NCBI RefSeq assembly: GCF_000003605.2
Contig: NW_003109669.1
Location: forward strand, 1-25,604
Origin: Saccoglossus kowalevskii
Taxonomy: Eukaryota; Hemichordata; Enteropneusta; Harrimaniidae
DNA length: 25,604 nucleotides
Reading direction: 5' to 3'
The notes under the pieces are model-generated. The model saw only the letters and a list, made by a program, of their open reading frames with translations. It was not told the origin of the DNA and did no database searches. Shown here piece by piece: positions 1-9,685 of the stretch. The position numbers were made by a program, and so were the translations under genes. Positions within the stretch are counted from its first letter, which is position 1; each line of letters starts with the position of its first letter.

Positions 1-678
1 TCACAGAATTCACGTATCACAGTCGCATTAACTCAGAATTACGTTATGCAGTCGTCACAGAATTCATGTATCACAGTCGCATTAACTCAGAATTACGTTA
101 TGTAGTCGGCACAGAATTCATGTATCACAGTCGCATTAACTCAGAATTACGTTATGTAGTCGTCACAGAATTTACGTATCACAGTCGCATTAACTCAGAA
201 TTACGTTATGCAGTCGTCACAGAATTCACGTATCACAGTCGCATTAACTCAGAATTATGTTATGCAGTCGTCACAGAATTCACGTGTTTCAGTCGCATTA
301 ACTCAGAATTATGTTATGCAGTCGTCACAGAATTCACGTGCTTCAGTCGCATTAACTCAGAATTACGTTATGCAGTCGTCACAGAATTCACGTGTTTCAG
401 TCGCATTAACTCAGAATTATGTTATGCAGTCGTCACAGAATTCACGTGCTTCAGTCGCATTAACTCAGAATTACGTTATGCAGTCGTCACAGAACTTACG
501 TGTTTCAGTCGCATTAACTCATAATTATGTTATGCAGTCGTCACAGAATTCACGTGCTTCAGTCATATTAACTCAGAATTACGTTATGCAGTCGTCACAG
601 AATTCATGTGCTTCAGTCGCATTAACTCAGAATTACGTTATATAGTCGTCACAGAATTCACGTGTCACAGTCGAACTA
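1..678 (+). repeat. 54-bp satellite array, segment 1
   Basis: Head-to-tail 54-bp monomers. Positions 1 to about 245 carry five monomers of the GTATCAC class (ACGTATCAC, ATGTATCAC or TTACGTATCAC), the class found directly after every LINE insert. From about 245 to 600 the array alternates GTGTTT and GTGCTT monomers. One monomer near 563 carries the GTCATATTA variant and one near 486-520 carries GAACTTACG plus CTCATAATT. The segment lacks the 337-bp GAACTA block present in later segments. Base 1 corresponds to base 1062 of the next segment, which lies 13 bases after a LINE end, so another LINE copy probably ends just outside the window. The segment ends in the shared pre-LINE monomer with GTTATATAG and GTGTCACAG. 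Confidence 0.95.
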
Positions 679-1049
679 AGTCTGAATGTAATGTACAATT
701 TAAGAAATTCTCATCAATTACAGTTAAAACGACCAAGGACTAAACGCTATGGACTGGAGTCATTGTCTTATTATGGTGCTAAAATGTGGAACTCGCTTCC
801 TAATCGAATGAAGGAGTGCAAAGATTTGTATTCGTTTAAGCAAATGGTGTCATTGTGGTCACCATCATTTTAAGATATTTAATTGATTATTTGTGAAATC
901 TTACTGTTGTTTTTCTCTGTGTTTGATGTTTGATGTTTGTAATTTTTGCTTTTGTTTGATGTAATTTTTAGTAGCCAGTGATATTAGTCTTTGGCTAGGT
1001 ATTTCAAACTGACTTTAAATAAACCAATTGAATTGAATTGAATTGAATT
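679..1049 (+). mobile_element. 5'-truncated LINE 3' end, copy 1
   Basis: Non-satellite insert of about 371 bp. It holds the last 60 codons of a LINE reverse-transcriptase ORF (691-873), an AT-rich 3' UTR with a short TTTGATG tandem duplication near 922-935, an AATAAA at 1018-1023, and a terminal (AATTG)n tract at 1026-1049. Truncation at the 5' end and a simple-repeat tail are the usual result of target-primed reverse transcription by CR1/L2-type elements. The left junction falls after GTCGAACTAA and the right junction before TTATGCAGTCG, so the insert sits within one 29-bp half-monomer. The exact left edge is uncertain by a few bases. The tail motif GAATT is also present in the satellite target, so the right edge is ambiguous too. 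Confidence 0.88.
691..873 (+). pseudogene. LINE reverse transcriptase C-terminal remnant, copy 1
   Basis: Sixty codons from ATG to TAA with no internal stop. Visible motifs are YNLRN at residues 2-6, PRT..YG at 15-21, SLSYYGAKMWNSLP at 24-37 and SFKQM at 48-52. The order RT-YG-S-SY-GAK-WN-LP followed by a charged stretch and a FK motif is characteristic of the C-terminal tail, beyond the polymerase core, of CR1/L2/Crack/Daphne-type LINE ORF2 proteins. The catalytic palm (FADD box) and the endonuclease domain are absent, so the product cannot be active. The ATG is not a real start. The frame stays open upstream into the satellite until a TAG at 643-645. Confidence 0.85.
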
Positions 1050-1947
1050 ATTATGCAGTCGTCACAGAATTCACGTATCACAGTCGCATTAACTCAGAAT
1101 TACGTTATGCAGTCGTCACAGAATTCATGTATCACAGTCGCATTAACTCAGAATTACGTTATGTAGTCGGCACAGAAATTCATGTATCACAGTCGCATTA
1201 ACTCAGAATTACGTTATGTAGTCGTCACAGAATTTACGTATCACAGTCGCATTAACTCAGAATTACGTTATGCAGTCGTCACAGAATTCACGTATCACAG
1301 TCGCATTAACTCAGAATTATGTTATGCAGTCGTCACAGAATTCACGTGTTTCAGTCGCATTAACTCAGAATTATGTTATGCAGTCGTCACAGAATTCACG
1401 TGCTTCAGTCGCATTAACTCAGAATTACGTTATGCAGTCGTCACAGAATTCACGTGTTTCAGTCGCATTAACTCAGAATTATGTTATGCAGTCGTCACAG
1501 AATTCACGTGCTTCAGTCGCATTAACTCAGAATTACGTTATGCAGTCGTCACAGAATTCACGTGTTTCAGTCGCATTAACTCAGAATTATGTTAAGCAGT
1601 CGTCACAGAATTCACGTGCTTCAGTCGCATTAACTCAGAATTACGTTATGCAGTCGTCGCAGAATTCACGTGTTTCAGTCGCATTAACTCAGAATTATGT
1701 TATGCAGTCGTCACAGAATTCACGTGCTTCAGTCATATTAACTCAGAATTACGTTATGCAGTCGTCACAGAATTCACGTGTTTCAGTCGCATTAACTCAA
1801 AATTATGTTATGCAGTCGTCACAGAATTCATGTGCTTCAGTCGCATTAACTCAGAATTACGTTATGTAGTCGTCACAGAATTCACGTTTTTCAGTCGCAT
1901 TAACTCAGAATTATGTTATGCAGTCGTCACAGAATTCACGTGCTTCA

Positions 1948-2275
1948 GTCGAACTAACTCAGAATTACGTTATGTAGTCGTCACAGAATTCACGTGTTTC
2001 AGTCGAACTAACTCAGAATTACGTTATGCAGTCGTCACAGAATGCACGTGCTTCAGTCGAACTAACTCAGAATTACGTTATGTAGTCAGTCGTAACAGAA
2101 TTCACGTGCTTCAGTCGAACTAACTCGGAATTACGTTATGTAGTCAGTAGTAACAGAATTCACGTGCTTCAGTGGAACTAACACAGAATTACGTTATGTA
2201 GTCATCACATAATTCACGTGCCTCAGTCGCATTAACTCAGAACTATGTTATGTAGTCGACACAGAATTCATGTGT
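1948..2275 (+). repeat. GAACTA block, variant end
   Basis: First copy of the GAACTA module. GTCGCATTA is replaced by GTCGAACTA in successive monomers, followed by two 58-bp monomers in which AGTC is duplicated (AGTCAGTCGTAACAG, then AGTCAGTAGTAACAG). A CATCACATAATTC and GTGCCTCAG monomer then leads to AACTATG. Unlike the other full copies it ends in ATGTGTTTCAGTCGC rather than the GTCGCTGTCGC tag, and reads GTCGACAC just before. Confidence 0.85.
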
Positions 2276-2765
2276 TTCAGTCGCATTAACTCAGAATTAT
2301 GTTATGCAGTCGTCACAGAATTCACGTGCTTCAGTCGCATTAACTCAGAATTACGTTATGCAGTCGTCACAGAATTCACGTGTTTCAGTCGCATTAACTC
2401 AGAATTATGTTATGCAGTCGTCACAGAATTCACGTGCTTCAGTCGCATTAACTCAGAATTACGTTATGCAGTCGTCACAGAATTCACGTGTTTCAGTCGC
2501 ATTAACTCAGAATTATGTTAAGCAGTCGTCACAGAATTCACGTGCTTCAGTCGCATTAACTCAGAATTACGTTATGCAGTCGTCACAGAATTCACGTGTT
2601 TCAGTCGCATTAACTCAGAATTATGTTATGCAGTCGTCACAGAATTCACGTGCTTCAGTCATATTAACTCAGAATTACGTTATGTAGTCGTCACAGAATT
2701 CACGTTTTTCAGTCGCATTAACTCAGAATTATGTTATGCAGTCGTCACAGAATTCACGTGCTTCA

Positions 2766-3102
2766 GTCGAACTAACTCAGAATTACGTTATGTAGTCGTC
2801 ACAGAATTCACGTGTTTCAGTCGAACTAACTCAGAATTACGTTATGCAGTCGTCACAGAATGCACGTGCTTCAGTCGAACTAACTCAGAAATACGTTATG
2901 TAGTCAGTCGTAACAGAATTCACGTGCTTCAGTCGAACTAACTCGGAATTACGTTATGTAGTCAGTAGTAACAGAATTCACGTGCTTCAGTGGAACTAAC
3001 ACAGAATTACGTTATGTAGTCATCACATAATTCACGTGCCTCAGTCGCATTAACTCAGAACTATGTTATGTAGTCGTCACAGAATTCATGTGTCGCTGTC
3101 GC
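2766..3102 (+). repeat. 337-bp GAACTA module
   Basis: Complete copy of the recurrent 337-bp module, running from the first GTCGAACTA to the tag ATGTGTCGCTGTCGC. It holds three GAACTA monomers, the two 4-bp-expanded monomers, the TGGAACTAACACAG monomer, the CATCACATAATTC monomer and the tag. It carries a private T-to-A change giving CAGAAATACG near 2887. Confidence 0.9.
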
Positions 3103-3808
3103 ATTAACTCAGAATTATGTTATGCAGTCGTCACAGAATTCACGTGCTTCAGTCGCATTAACTCAGAATTACGTTATGCAGTCGTCACAGAATTCACGTG
3201 TTTCAGTTGCATTAACTCAGAATTATGTTATGCAGTCGTCACAGAATTCACGTGCTTCAGTCGCATTAACTCAGAATTACGTTATGCAGTCGTCACAGAA
3301 TTCACGTGTTTCAGTCGCATTAACTAAGAATTATGTTATGCAGTCGTCACAGAATTCACGTACTTCAGTCGCATTAACTCAGAATTACGTTATGTAGTCG
3401 TCACAGAATTCACGTTTTTCAGTCGCATTAACTCAGAATTATGTTATGCAGTCGTCACAGAATTCACGTGCTTCAGTCGAACTAACTCAGAATTACGTTA
3501 TGTAGTCGTCACAGAATTCACGTGCTTCAGTCGCATTAACTCAGAATTACGTTATGCAGTCGTCACAGAATTCACGTGTTTCAGTCGCATTAACTCAGAA
3601 TTATGTTATGCAGTCGTCACAGAATTCATGTATCACAGTCGCATTAACTCAGAATTACGTTATGTAGTCGGCACAGAATTCATGTATCACAGTCGCATTA
3701 ACTCAGAATTATGTTATGTAGACGTCACAGAATTCATGTGCTTCAGTCGAACTAACTAAGAATTACGTTATATAGTCGTCACAGAATTCACGTGTCACAG
3801 TCGAACTA

Positions 3809-4179
3809 AGTCTGAATGTAATGTACAATTTAAGAAATTCTCATCAATTACAGTTAAAACGACCAAGGACTAAACGCTATGGACTGGAGTCATTGTCTTA
3901 TTATGGTGCTAAAATGTGGAACTCGCTTCCTAATCGAATGAAGGAGTGCAAAGATTTGTATTCGTTTAAGCAAATGGTGTCATTGTGGTCACCATCATTT
4001 TAAGATATTTAATTGATTATTTGTGAAATCTTACTGTTGTTTTTCTCTGTGTTTGATGTTTGATGTTTGTAATTTTTGCTTTTGTTTGATGTAATTTTTA
4101 GTAGCCAGTGATATTAGTCTTTGGCTAGGTATTTCAAACTGACTTTAAATAAACCAATTGAATTGAATTGAATTGAATT
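3809..4179 (+). mobile_element. 5'-truncated LINE 3' end, copy 2
   Basis: I could find no difference from copy 1 over the 371 bp, and it sits exactly 3130 bp downstream of it. AATAAA lies at 4148-4153 and the (AATTG)n tail at 4156-4179. The left flank differs from copy 1: it carries the TAGACGTCAC and ACTAACTAAG variants shared with later copies. The right flank is the same GTATCAC-class block. Identical junctions argue for co-amplification with the satellite, not a second insertion. Confidence 0.88.
3821..4003 (+). pseudogene. LINE reverse transcriptase C-terminal remnant, copy 2
   Basis: Same 60-codon remnant as copy 1 with an identical translation, ending in TAA. It lacks the catalytic domains. 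The first in-frame ATG is an accident of the truncation. Confidence 0.85.
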
Positions 4180-4968
4180 ATTATGCAGTCGTCACAGAAT
4201 TCACGTATCACAGTCGCATTAACTCAGAATTACGTTATGCAGTCGTCACAGAATTCATGTATCACAGTCGCATTAACTCAGAATTACGTTATGTAGTCGG
4301 CACAGAATTCATGTATCACAGTCGCATTAACTCAGAATTACGTTATGTAGTCGTCACAGAATTTACGTATCACAGTCGCATTAACTCAGAATTACGTTAT
4401 GCAGTCGTCACAGAATTCACGTATCACAGTCGCATTAACTCAGAATTATGTTATGCAGTCGTCACAGAATTCACGTGTTTCAGTCGCATTAACTCAGAAT
4501 TATGTTATGCAGTCGTCACAGAATTCACGTGCTTCAGTCGCATTAACTCAGAATTACGTTATGCAGTCGTCACAGAATTCACGTGTTTCAGTCGCATTAA
4601 CTCAGAATTATGTTATGCAGTCGTCACAGAATTCACGTGCTTCAGTCGCATTAACTCAGAATTACGTTATGCAGTCGTCACAGAACTTACGTGTTTCAGT
4701 CGCATTAACTCATAATTATGTTATGCAGTCGTCACAGAATTCACGTGCTTCAGTCATATTAACTCAGAATTACGTTATGCAGTCGTCACAGAATTCACGT
4801 GTTTCAGTCGCATTAACTCAGAATTATGTTATGCAGTCGTCACAGAATTCATGTGCTTCAGTCGCATTAACTCAGAATTACGTTATGTAGTCGTCACAGA
4901 ATTCACGTTTTTCAGTCGCATTAACTCAGAATTATGTTATGCAGTCGTCACAGAATTCACGTCCTTCA

Positions 4969-5305
4969 GTCGAACTAACTCAGAATTACGTTATGTAGTC
5001 GTCACAGAATTCACGTGTTTCAGTCGAACTAACTCAGAATTACGTTATGCAGTCGTCACAGAATGCACGTGCTTCAGTCGAACTAACTCAGAATTACGTT
5101 ATGTAGTCAGTCGTAACAGAATTCACGTGCTTCAGTCGAACTAACTCGGAATTACGTTATGTAGTCAGTAGTAACAGAATTCACGTGCTTCAGTGGAACT
5201 AACACAGAATTACGTTATGAAGTCATCACATAATTCACGTGCCTCAGTCGCATTAACTCAGAACTATGTTATGTAGTCGTCAGAGAATTCATGTGTCGCT
5301 GTCGC
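4969..5305 (+). repeat. 337-bp GAACTA module
   Basis: Full-length copy. Private or subgroup variants are GTCCTTCAG just before it, ATGAAGTCATC instead of ATGTAGTCATC near 5218, and GTCAGAGAATTC near 5279. The same set recurs at 24822-25158, and partly at 18434-18771 and 19145-19481, which links those regions. Confidence 0.9.
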
Positions 5306-5678
5306 ATTAACTCAGAATTATGTTATGCAGTCGTCACAGAATTCACGTGCTTCAGTCGCATTAACTCAGAATTACGTTATGCAGTCGTCACAGAATTCAC
5401 GTGTTTCAGTCGCATTAACTCAGAATTATGTTATGCAGTCGTCACAGAATTCACGTGCTTTAGTCGCATTAACTCAGAATTACGTTATGCAGTCGTCACA
5501 TAATTCACGTGTTTCAGTCGCATTAACTCAGAATTATGTTATGCAGTCGTCACAGAATTCATGTGCTTCAGTCGCATTAACTCAGAATTACGTTATGTAG
5601 TCGTCACAGAATTCACGTTTTTCAGTCGCATTAACTCAGAATTATGTTATGCGGTCGTCACAGAATTCACGTGCTTCA

Positions 5679-5898
5679 GTCGAACTAACTCAGATTACGT
5701 TATGTAGTCGTCACAGAATTCACGTGTTTCAGTCGAACTAACTCAGAATTACGTTATGCAGTCGTCACAGAATGCACGTGCTTCAGTCGAACTAACTCGG
5801 AATTACGTTATGTAGTCATCACATAATTCACGTGCCTCAGTCGCATTAACTCAGAACTATGTTATGTAGTCGTCACAGAATTCATGTGTCGCTGTCGC
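5679..5898 (+). repeat. GAACTA module shortened by two 58-bp monomers
   Basis: 220 bp from the first GTCGAACTA to the tag. Both 4-bp-expanded monomers (2 x 58 = 116 bp) are missing, and one A is lost near 5691, which accounts for the full 117-bp difference from 337. Confidence 0.82.
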
Positions 5899-6300
5899 AT
5901 TAGCTCAGAATTATGTTATGCAGTCGTCACAGAATTCACGTGCTTCAGTCGCATTAACTCAGAATTACGTTATGCAGTCGTCACAGAATTCACGTGTTTC
6001 AGTCGCATTAACTCAGAATTATGTTATGCAGTCGTCACAGAATTCACGTGCTTTAGTCGCATTAACTCAGAATTACGTTATGCAGTCCTCACAGAATTCA
6101 CGTGTTTCAGTCGCATTAACTCAGAATTATGTTATGCAGTCGTCACAGAATTCACGTGCTTCAGTCGCATTAACTCAGAATTACGTTATGCAGTCGACAC
6201 AGAATTCACGTGTTTCAGTCGCATTAACTCAGAATTATGTTATGCAGTCGTCACAGAATTCACGTGCTTCAGTCGCATTAACTTAGAATTACGTTATGCA

Positions 6301-6350
6301 GTCGTCACAGAATTCACGTGTTTCAGTCGTCACAGAATTCACGTGCTTCA
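6301..6350 (+). repeat. Half-monomer deletion (two 25-bp half-units in tandem)
   Basis: Two 25-bp A-halves (GTCGTCACAGAATTCACGT plus GTTTCA or GCTTCA) follow each other directly, with the 29-bp B-half missing between them. This shifts the array phase by 25 bp. The same junction, in the same local context, occurs at 12082, 14545, 16260, 16555 and 23160. Confidence 0.9.
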
Positions 6351-7592
6351 GTCGCATTAACTCAGAATTACGTTATGTAGTCGTCACAGAATTCACGTTT
6401 TTCAGTCGCATTAACTCAGAATTATGTTATGCAGTCGTCACAGAATTCACGTGCTTCAGTCGCATTAACTCAGAATTACGTTATGCAGTCGTCACAGAAT
6501 TCACGTGCTTCAGTCGCATTAACTCAGAATTACGTTATGCAGTCGTCACAGAATTCACGTGTTTCAGTCGCATTAACTCAGAATTACGTTATGCAGTCGT
6601 CACAGAATTCACGTGTTTCAGTCGCATTAACTCAGAATTATGTTATGCAGTCGTCACAGAATTCACGTGCTTCAGTCGCATTAACTCAGAATTACGTTAT
6701 GCAGTCGTCACAGAATTCACGTGTTTCAGTCGCATTAACTCAGAATTATGTTATGCAGTCGTCACAGAATTCACGTGCTTCAGTCGCATTAACTCAGAAT
6801 TACGTTATGCAGTCGTCACAGAATTCACGTGATTCAGTCGCATTAACTCAGAATTATGTTAAGCAGTCGTCACAGAATTCACGTGTTTCAGTCGCATTAA
6901 CTCAGAATTATGTTATGCAGTCGTCACAGAATTCACGTGTTTCAGTCGCATTAACTCAGAATTATGTTATGCAGTCGTCACAGAATTCACGTGCTTCAGT
7001 CATATTAACTCAGAATTACGTTATGCAGTCGTCACAGAATGCACGTGTTTCAGTCGCATTAACTCAAAACTATGTTATGCAGTCGTCACAGAATTCATGT
7101 GCTTCAGTCGCATTAACTCAGAATTACGTTATGCAGTCGTCACAGAATTCACGTGTTTCAGTCGCATTAACTCAGAATTATGTTATGCAGTCGTCACAGA
7201 ATTCACGTGCTTCAGTCGCATTAACTCAGAATTACGTTATGCAGTCGTCACAGAATTCACGTGTTTCAGTCGCATTAACTCAGAATTATGTTAAGCAGTC
7301 GTCACAGAATTCACGTGCTTCAGTCGCATTAACTCAGAATTACGTTATGCAGTCGTCACAGAATTCACGTGTTTCAGTCGCATTAACTCAGAATTATGTT
7401 ATGCAGTCGTCACAGAATTCACGTGCTTCAGTCATATTAACTCAGAATTACGTTATGCAGTCGTCACAGAATTCACGTGTTTCAGTCGCATTAACTCAGA
7501 ATTATGTTATGCAGTCGTCGCAGAATTCATGTGCTTCAGTCGCATTAACTCAGAATTACGTTATGTAGTCGTCACAGAATTCACGTGTTTCA

Positions 7593-7875
7593 GTCGAACT
7601 AACTCAGAATTACGTTATGCAGTCGTCACAGAATGCACGTGCTTCAGTCGAACTAACTCAGAATTACGTTATGTAGTCAGTCGTAACAGAATTCACGTGC
7701 TTCAGTCGAACTAACTCGGAATTACGTTATGTAGTCAGTAATAACAGAATTCACGTGCTTCAGTGGAACTAACACAGAATTACGTTATGTAGTCATCACA
7801 TAATTCACGTGCCTCAGTCGCATTAACTCAGAACTATGTTATGTAGTCGTCACAGAATTCATGTGTCGCTGTCGC
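7593..7875 (+). repeat. GAACTA module, one monomer shorter
   Basis: 283 bp, exactly 54 bp shorter than the full module. It also has the AGTCAGTAATAAC variant (G to A), shared with about 9752 and 21919. Confidence 0.85.
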
Positions 7876-8990
7876 ATTAACTCAGAATTATGTTATGCAG
7901 TCGTCACAGAATTCACGTGCTTCAGTCGCATTAACTCAGAATTACGTTATGCAGTCGTCACAGAATTCATGTATCACAGTCGCATTAACTCAGAATTACG
8001 TTATGTAGTCGTCACAGAATTTACGTATCACAGTCGCATTAACTCAGAATTACGTTATGCAGTCGTCACAGAATTCACGTATCACAGTCGCATTAACTCA
8101 GAATTATGTTATGCAGTCGTCACAGAATTCACGTGTTTCAGTCGCATTAACTCAGAATTATGTTATGCAGTCGTCACAGAATTCACGTTCTTCAGTCGCA
8201 TTAACTCAGAATTACGTTATGCAGTCGTCACAGAATTCACGTGTTTCCGTCGCATTAACTCAGAATTATGTTATGCAGTCGTCACAGAATTCACGTGCTT
8301 CAGTCGCATTAACTCAGAATTACGTTATGCAGTCGTCACAGAATTCACGTGTTTCAGTCGCATTAACTCAGAATTATGTTAAGCAGTCGTCACAGAATTC
8401 ACGTGCTTCAGTCGCATTAACTCAGAATTACGTTATGCAGTCGTCACAGAATTCACGTGTTTCAGTCGCATTAACTCAGAATTATGTTATGCAGTCGTCA
8501 CAGAATTCACGTGCTTCAGTCATATTAACTCAGAATTACGTTATGCAGTCGTCACAGAATTCACGTGTTTCAGTCGCATTAACTCAAAATTATGTTATGC
8601 AGTCGTCACAGAATTCATGTGCTTCAGTCGCATTAACTCAGAATTACGTTATGTAGTCGTCACAGAATTCACGTTTTTCAGTCGCATTAACTCAGAATTA
8701 TGTTATGCAGTCGTCACAGAATTCACGTGCTTCAGTCGAACTAACTCAGAATTACGTTATGTAGTCGTCACAGAATTCACGTGTTTCAGTCGAACTAACT
8801 CAGAATTACGTTATGCAGTCGTCACAGAATGCACGTGCTTCAGTCGAACTAACTCAGAATTACGTTATGTAGTCAGTCGTAACAGAATTCACGTGCTTCA
8901 GTCGAACTAACTCGGAATTACGTTATGTAGTCAGTAGTAACAGAATTCACGTGCTTCAGTGGAACTAACACAGAATTACGTCATGTAGTC
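7672..8990 (+). repeat. Long duplication arm (2014-bp offset), left
   Basis: Matches 9686-11004 at a constant 2014-bp offset (37 x 54 + 16). Shared markers are AGTAATAACAG, the internal GTATCAC monomers, GTTCTTCAG, ACTCAAAATTATG and the TACGTCATG variant near 8979/10993. A related copy lies at about 21,850-22,780, with an offset of 14,180 changing to 14,234 after one extra 54-bp monomer. Confidence 0.82.
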
Positions 8991-9017
8991 GTCACAGAAT
9001 TCACGTGTCGCTGTCGC
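8735..9017 (+). repeat. GAACTA module with deleted ACATAATTC monomer
   Basis: 283 bp. The CATCACATAATTC/AACTATG monomer is missing, so the TGGAACTAACACAG monomer joins directly to ACGTGTCGCTGTCGC. This is the only copy of the tag that keeps CACGTG instead of CATGTG. Confidence 0.82.
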
Positions 9018-9685
9018 ATTAACTCAGAATTATGTTATGCAGTCGTCACAGAATTCACGTGCTTCAGTCGCATTAACTCAGAATTACGTTATGCAGTCGT
9101 CACAGAATTCACGTGTTTCAGTCGCATTAACTCAGAATTATGTTATGCAGTCGTCACAGAATTCACGTGCTTCAGTCGCATTAACTCAGAATTACGTTAT
9201 GCAGTCGTCACAGAATTCACGTGTTTCAGTCGCATTAACTCAGAATTATGTTATGCAGTCGTCACAGAATTCACGTGCTTTAGTCGCATTAACTCAGAAT
9301 TACGTTATGCAGTCCTCACAGAATTCACGTGTTTCAGTCGCATTAACTCAGAATTATGTTATGCAGTCCTCACAGAATTCACGTGTTTCAGTCGCATTAA
9401 CTCAGAATTATGTTATGCAGTCGTCACAGAATTCACGTGCTTCAGTCGCATTAACTCAGAATTACGTTATGCAGTCGACACAGAATTCACGTGTTTCAGT
9501 CGCATTAACTCAGAATTATGTTATGCAGTCGTCACAGAATTCACGTGCTTCAGTCGCATTAACTCAGAATTATGTTATGTAGTCGTCACAGAATTCACGT
9601 TTTTCAGTCGCATTAACTCAGAATTATGTTATGCAGTCGTCACAGAATTCACGTGCTTCAGTCGCATTAACTCAGAATTATGTTA

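Larger units (their letters stand above)
1050..3808 (+). repeat. 54-bp satellite array, segment 2
   Basis: Satellite of 2759 bp between LINE copies 1 and 2. It opens with GTATCAC-class monomers (about 1060-1310), one of which carries an extra A (CAGAAATTC near 1173). It then runs through 108-bp dimers (about 1310-1940), a GAACTA block (1948-2275), more dimers (2275-2765), a full 337-bp block (2766-3102) and further dimers including ACTAAGAATTATG and GTACTTCAG variants (3300-3400). Two GTATCAC monomers return at about 3625-3712. A TAGACGTCAC monomer at 3719-3728 leads into LINE copy 2. Confidence 0.95.
5562..6500 (+). repeat. Long duplication arm (5.8-kb offset), left
   Basis: This region recurs at 11342-12281 with an offset of 5780-5781 bp. 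It shares rare markers: the ATTAGCTCAG variant after the GTCGCTGTCGC tag, the shortened GAACTA module, GTGCTTTAG, GCAGTCCTCAC, GCAGTCGACAC, TTAACTTAG and the half-monomer deletion. The 1-bp change in offset comes from a missing A in CTCAGATTACG near 5691. Edges are approximate. Confidence 0.8.

Noticed and set aside
283-336. CENP-B box in the satellite monomer
   Set aside because: No stretch matches the TTCG....A..CGGG pattern. The monomer has no CGGG at all. A centromeric role is possible but not supported by this motif.
679-700. Target-site duplication around the LINE insert
   Set aside because: Both flanks are the same tandem repeat, so any similarity between them is expected and cannot be used as evidence.
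691-873. A genuine small gene of 60 codons
   Set aside because: Five near-identical copies, LINE C-terminal motifs, an AATAAA and a simple-repeat tail show it is a truncated retrotransposon, not a host gene.
6429-7568. 379-residue repeat protein gene
   Set aside because: It is the longest open frame, but it is only the stop-free satellite frame over 21 monomers. There is no start context or signal peptide, and a second frame is open over much of the same stretch.
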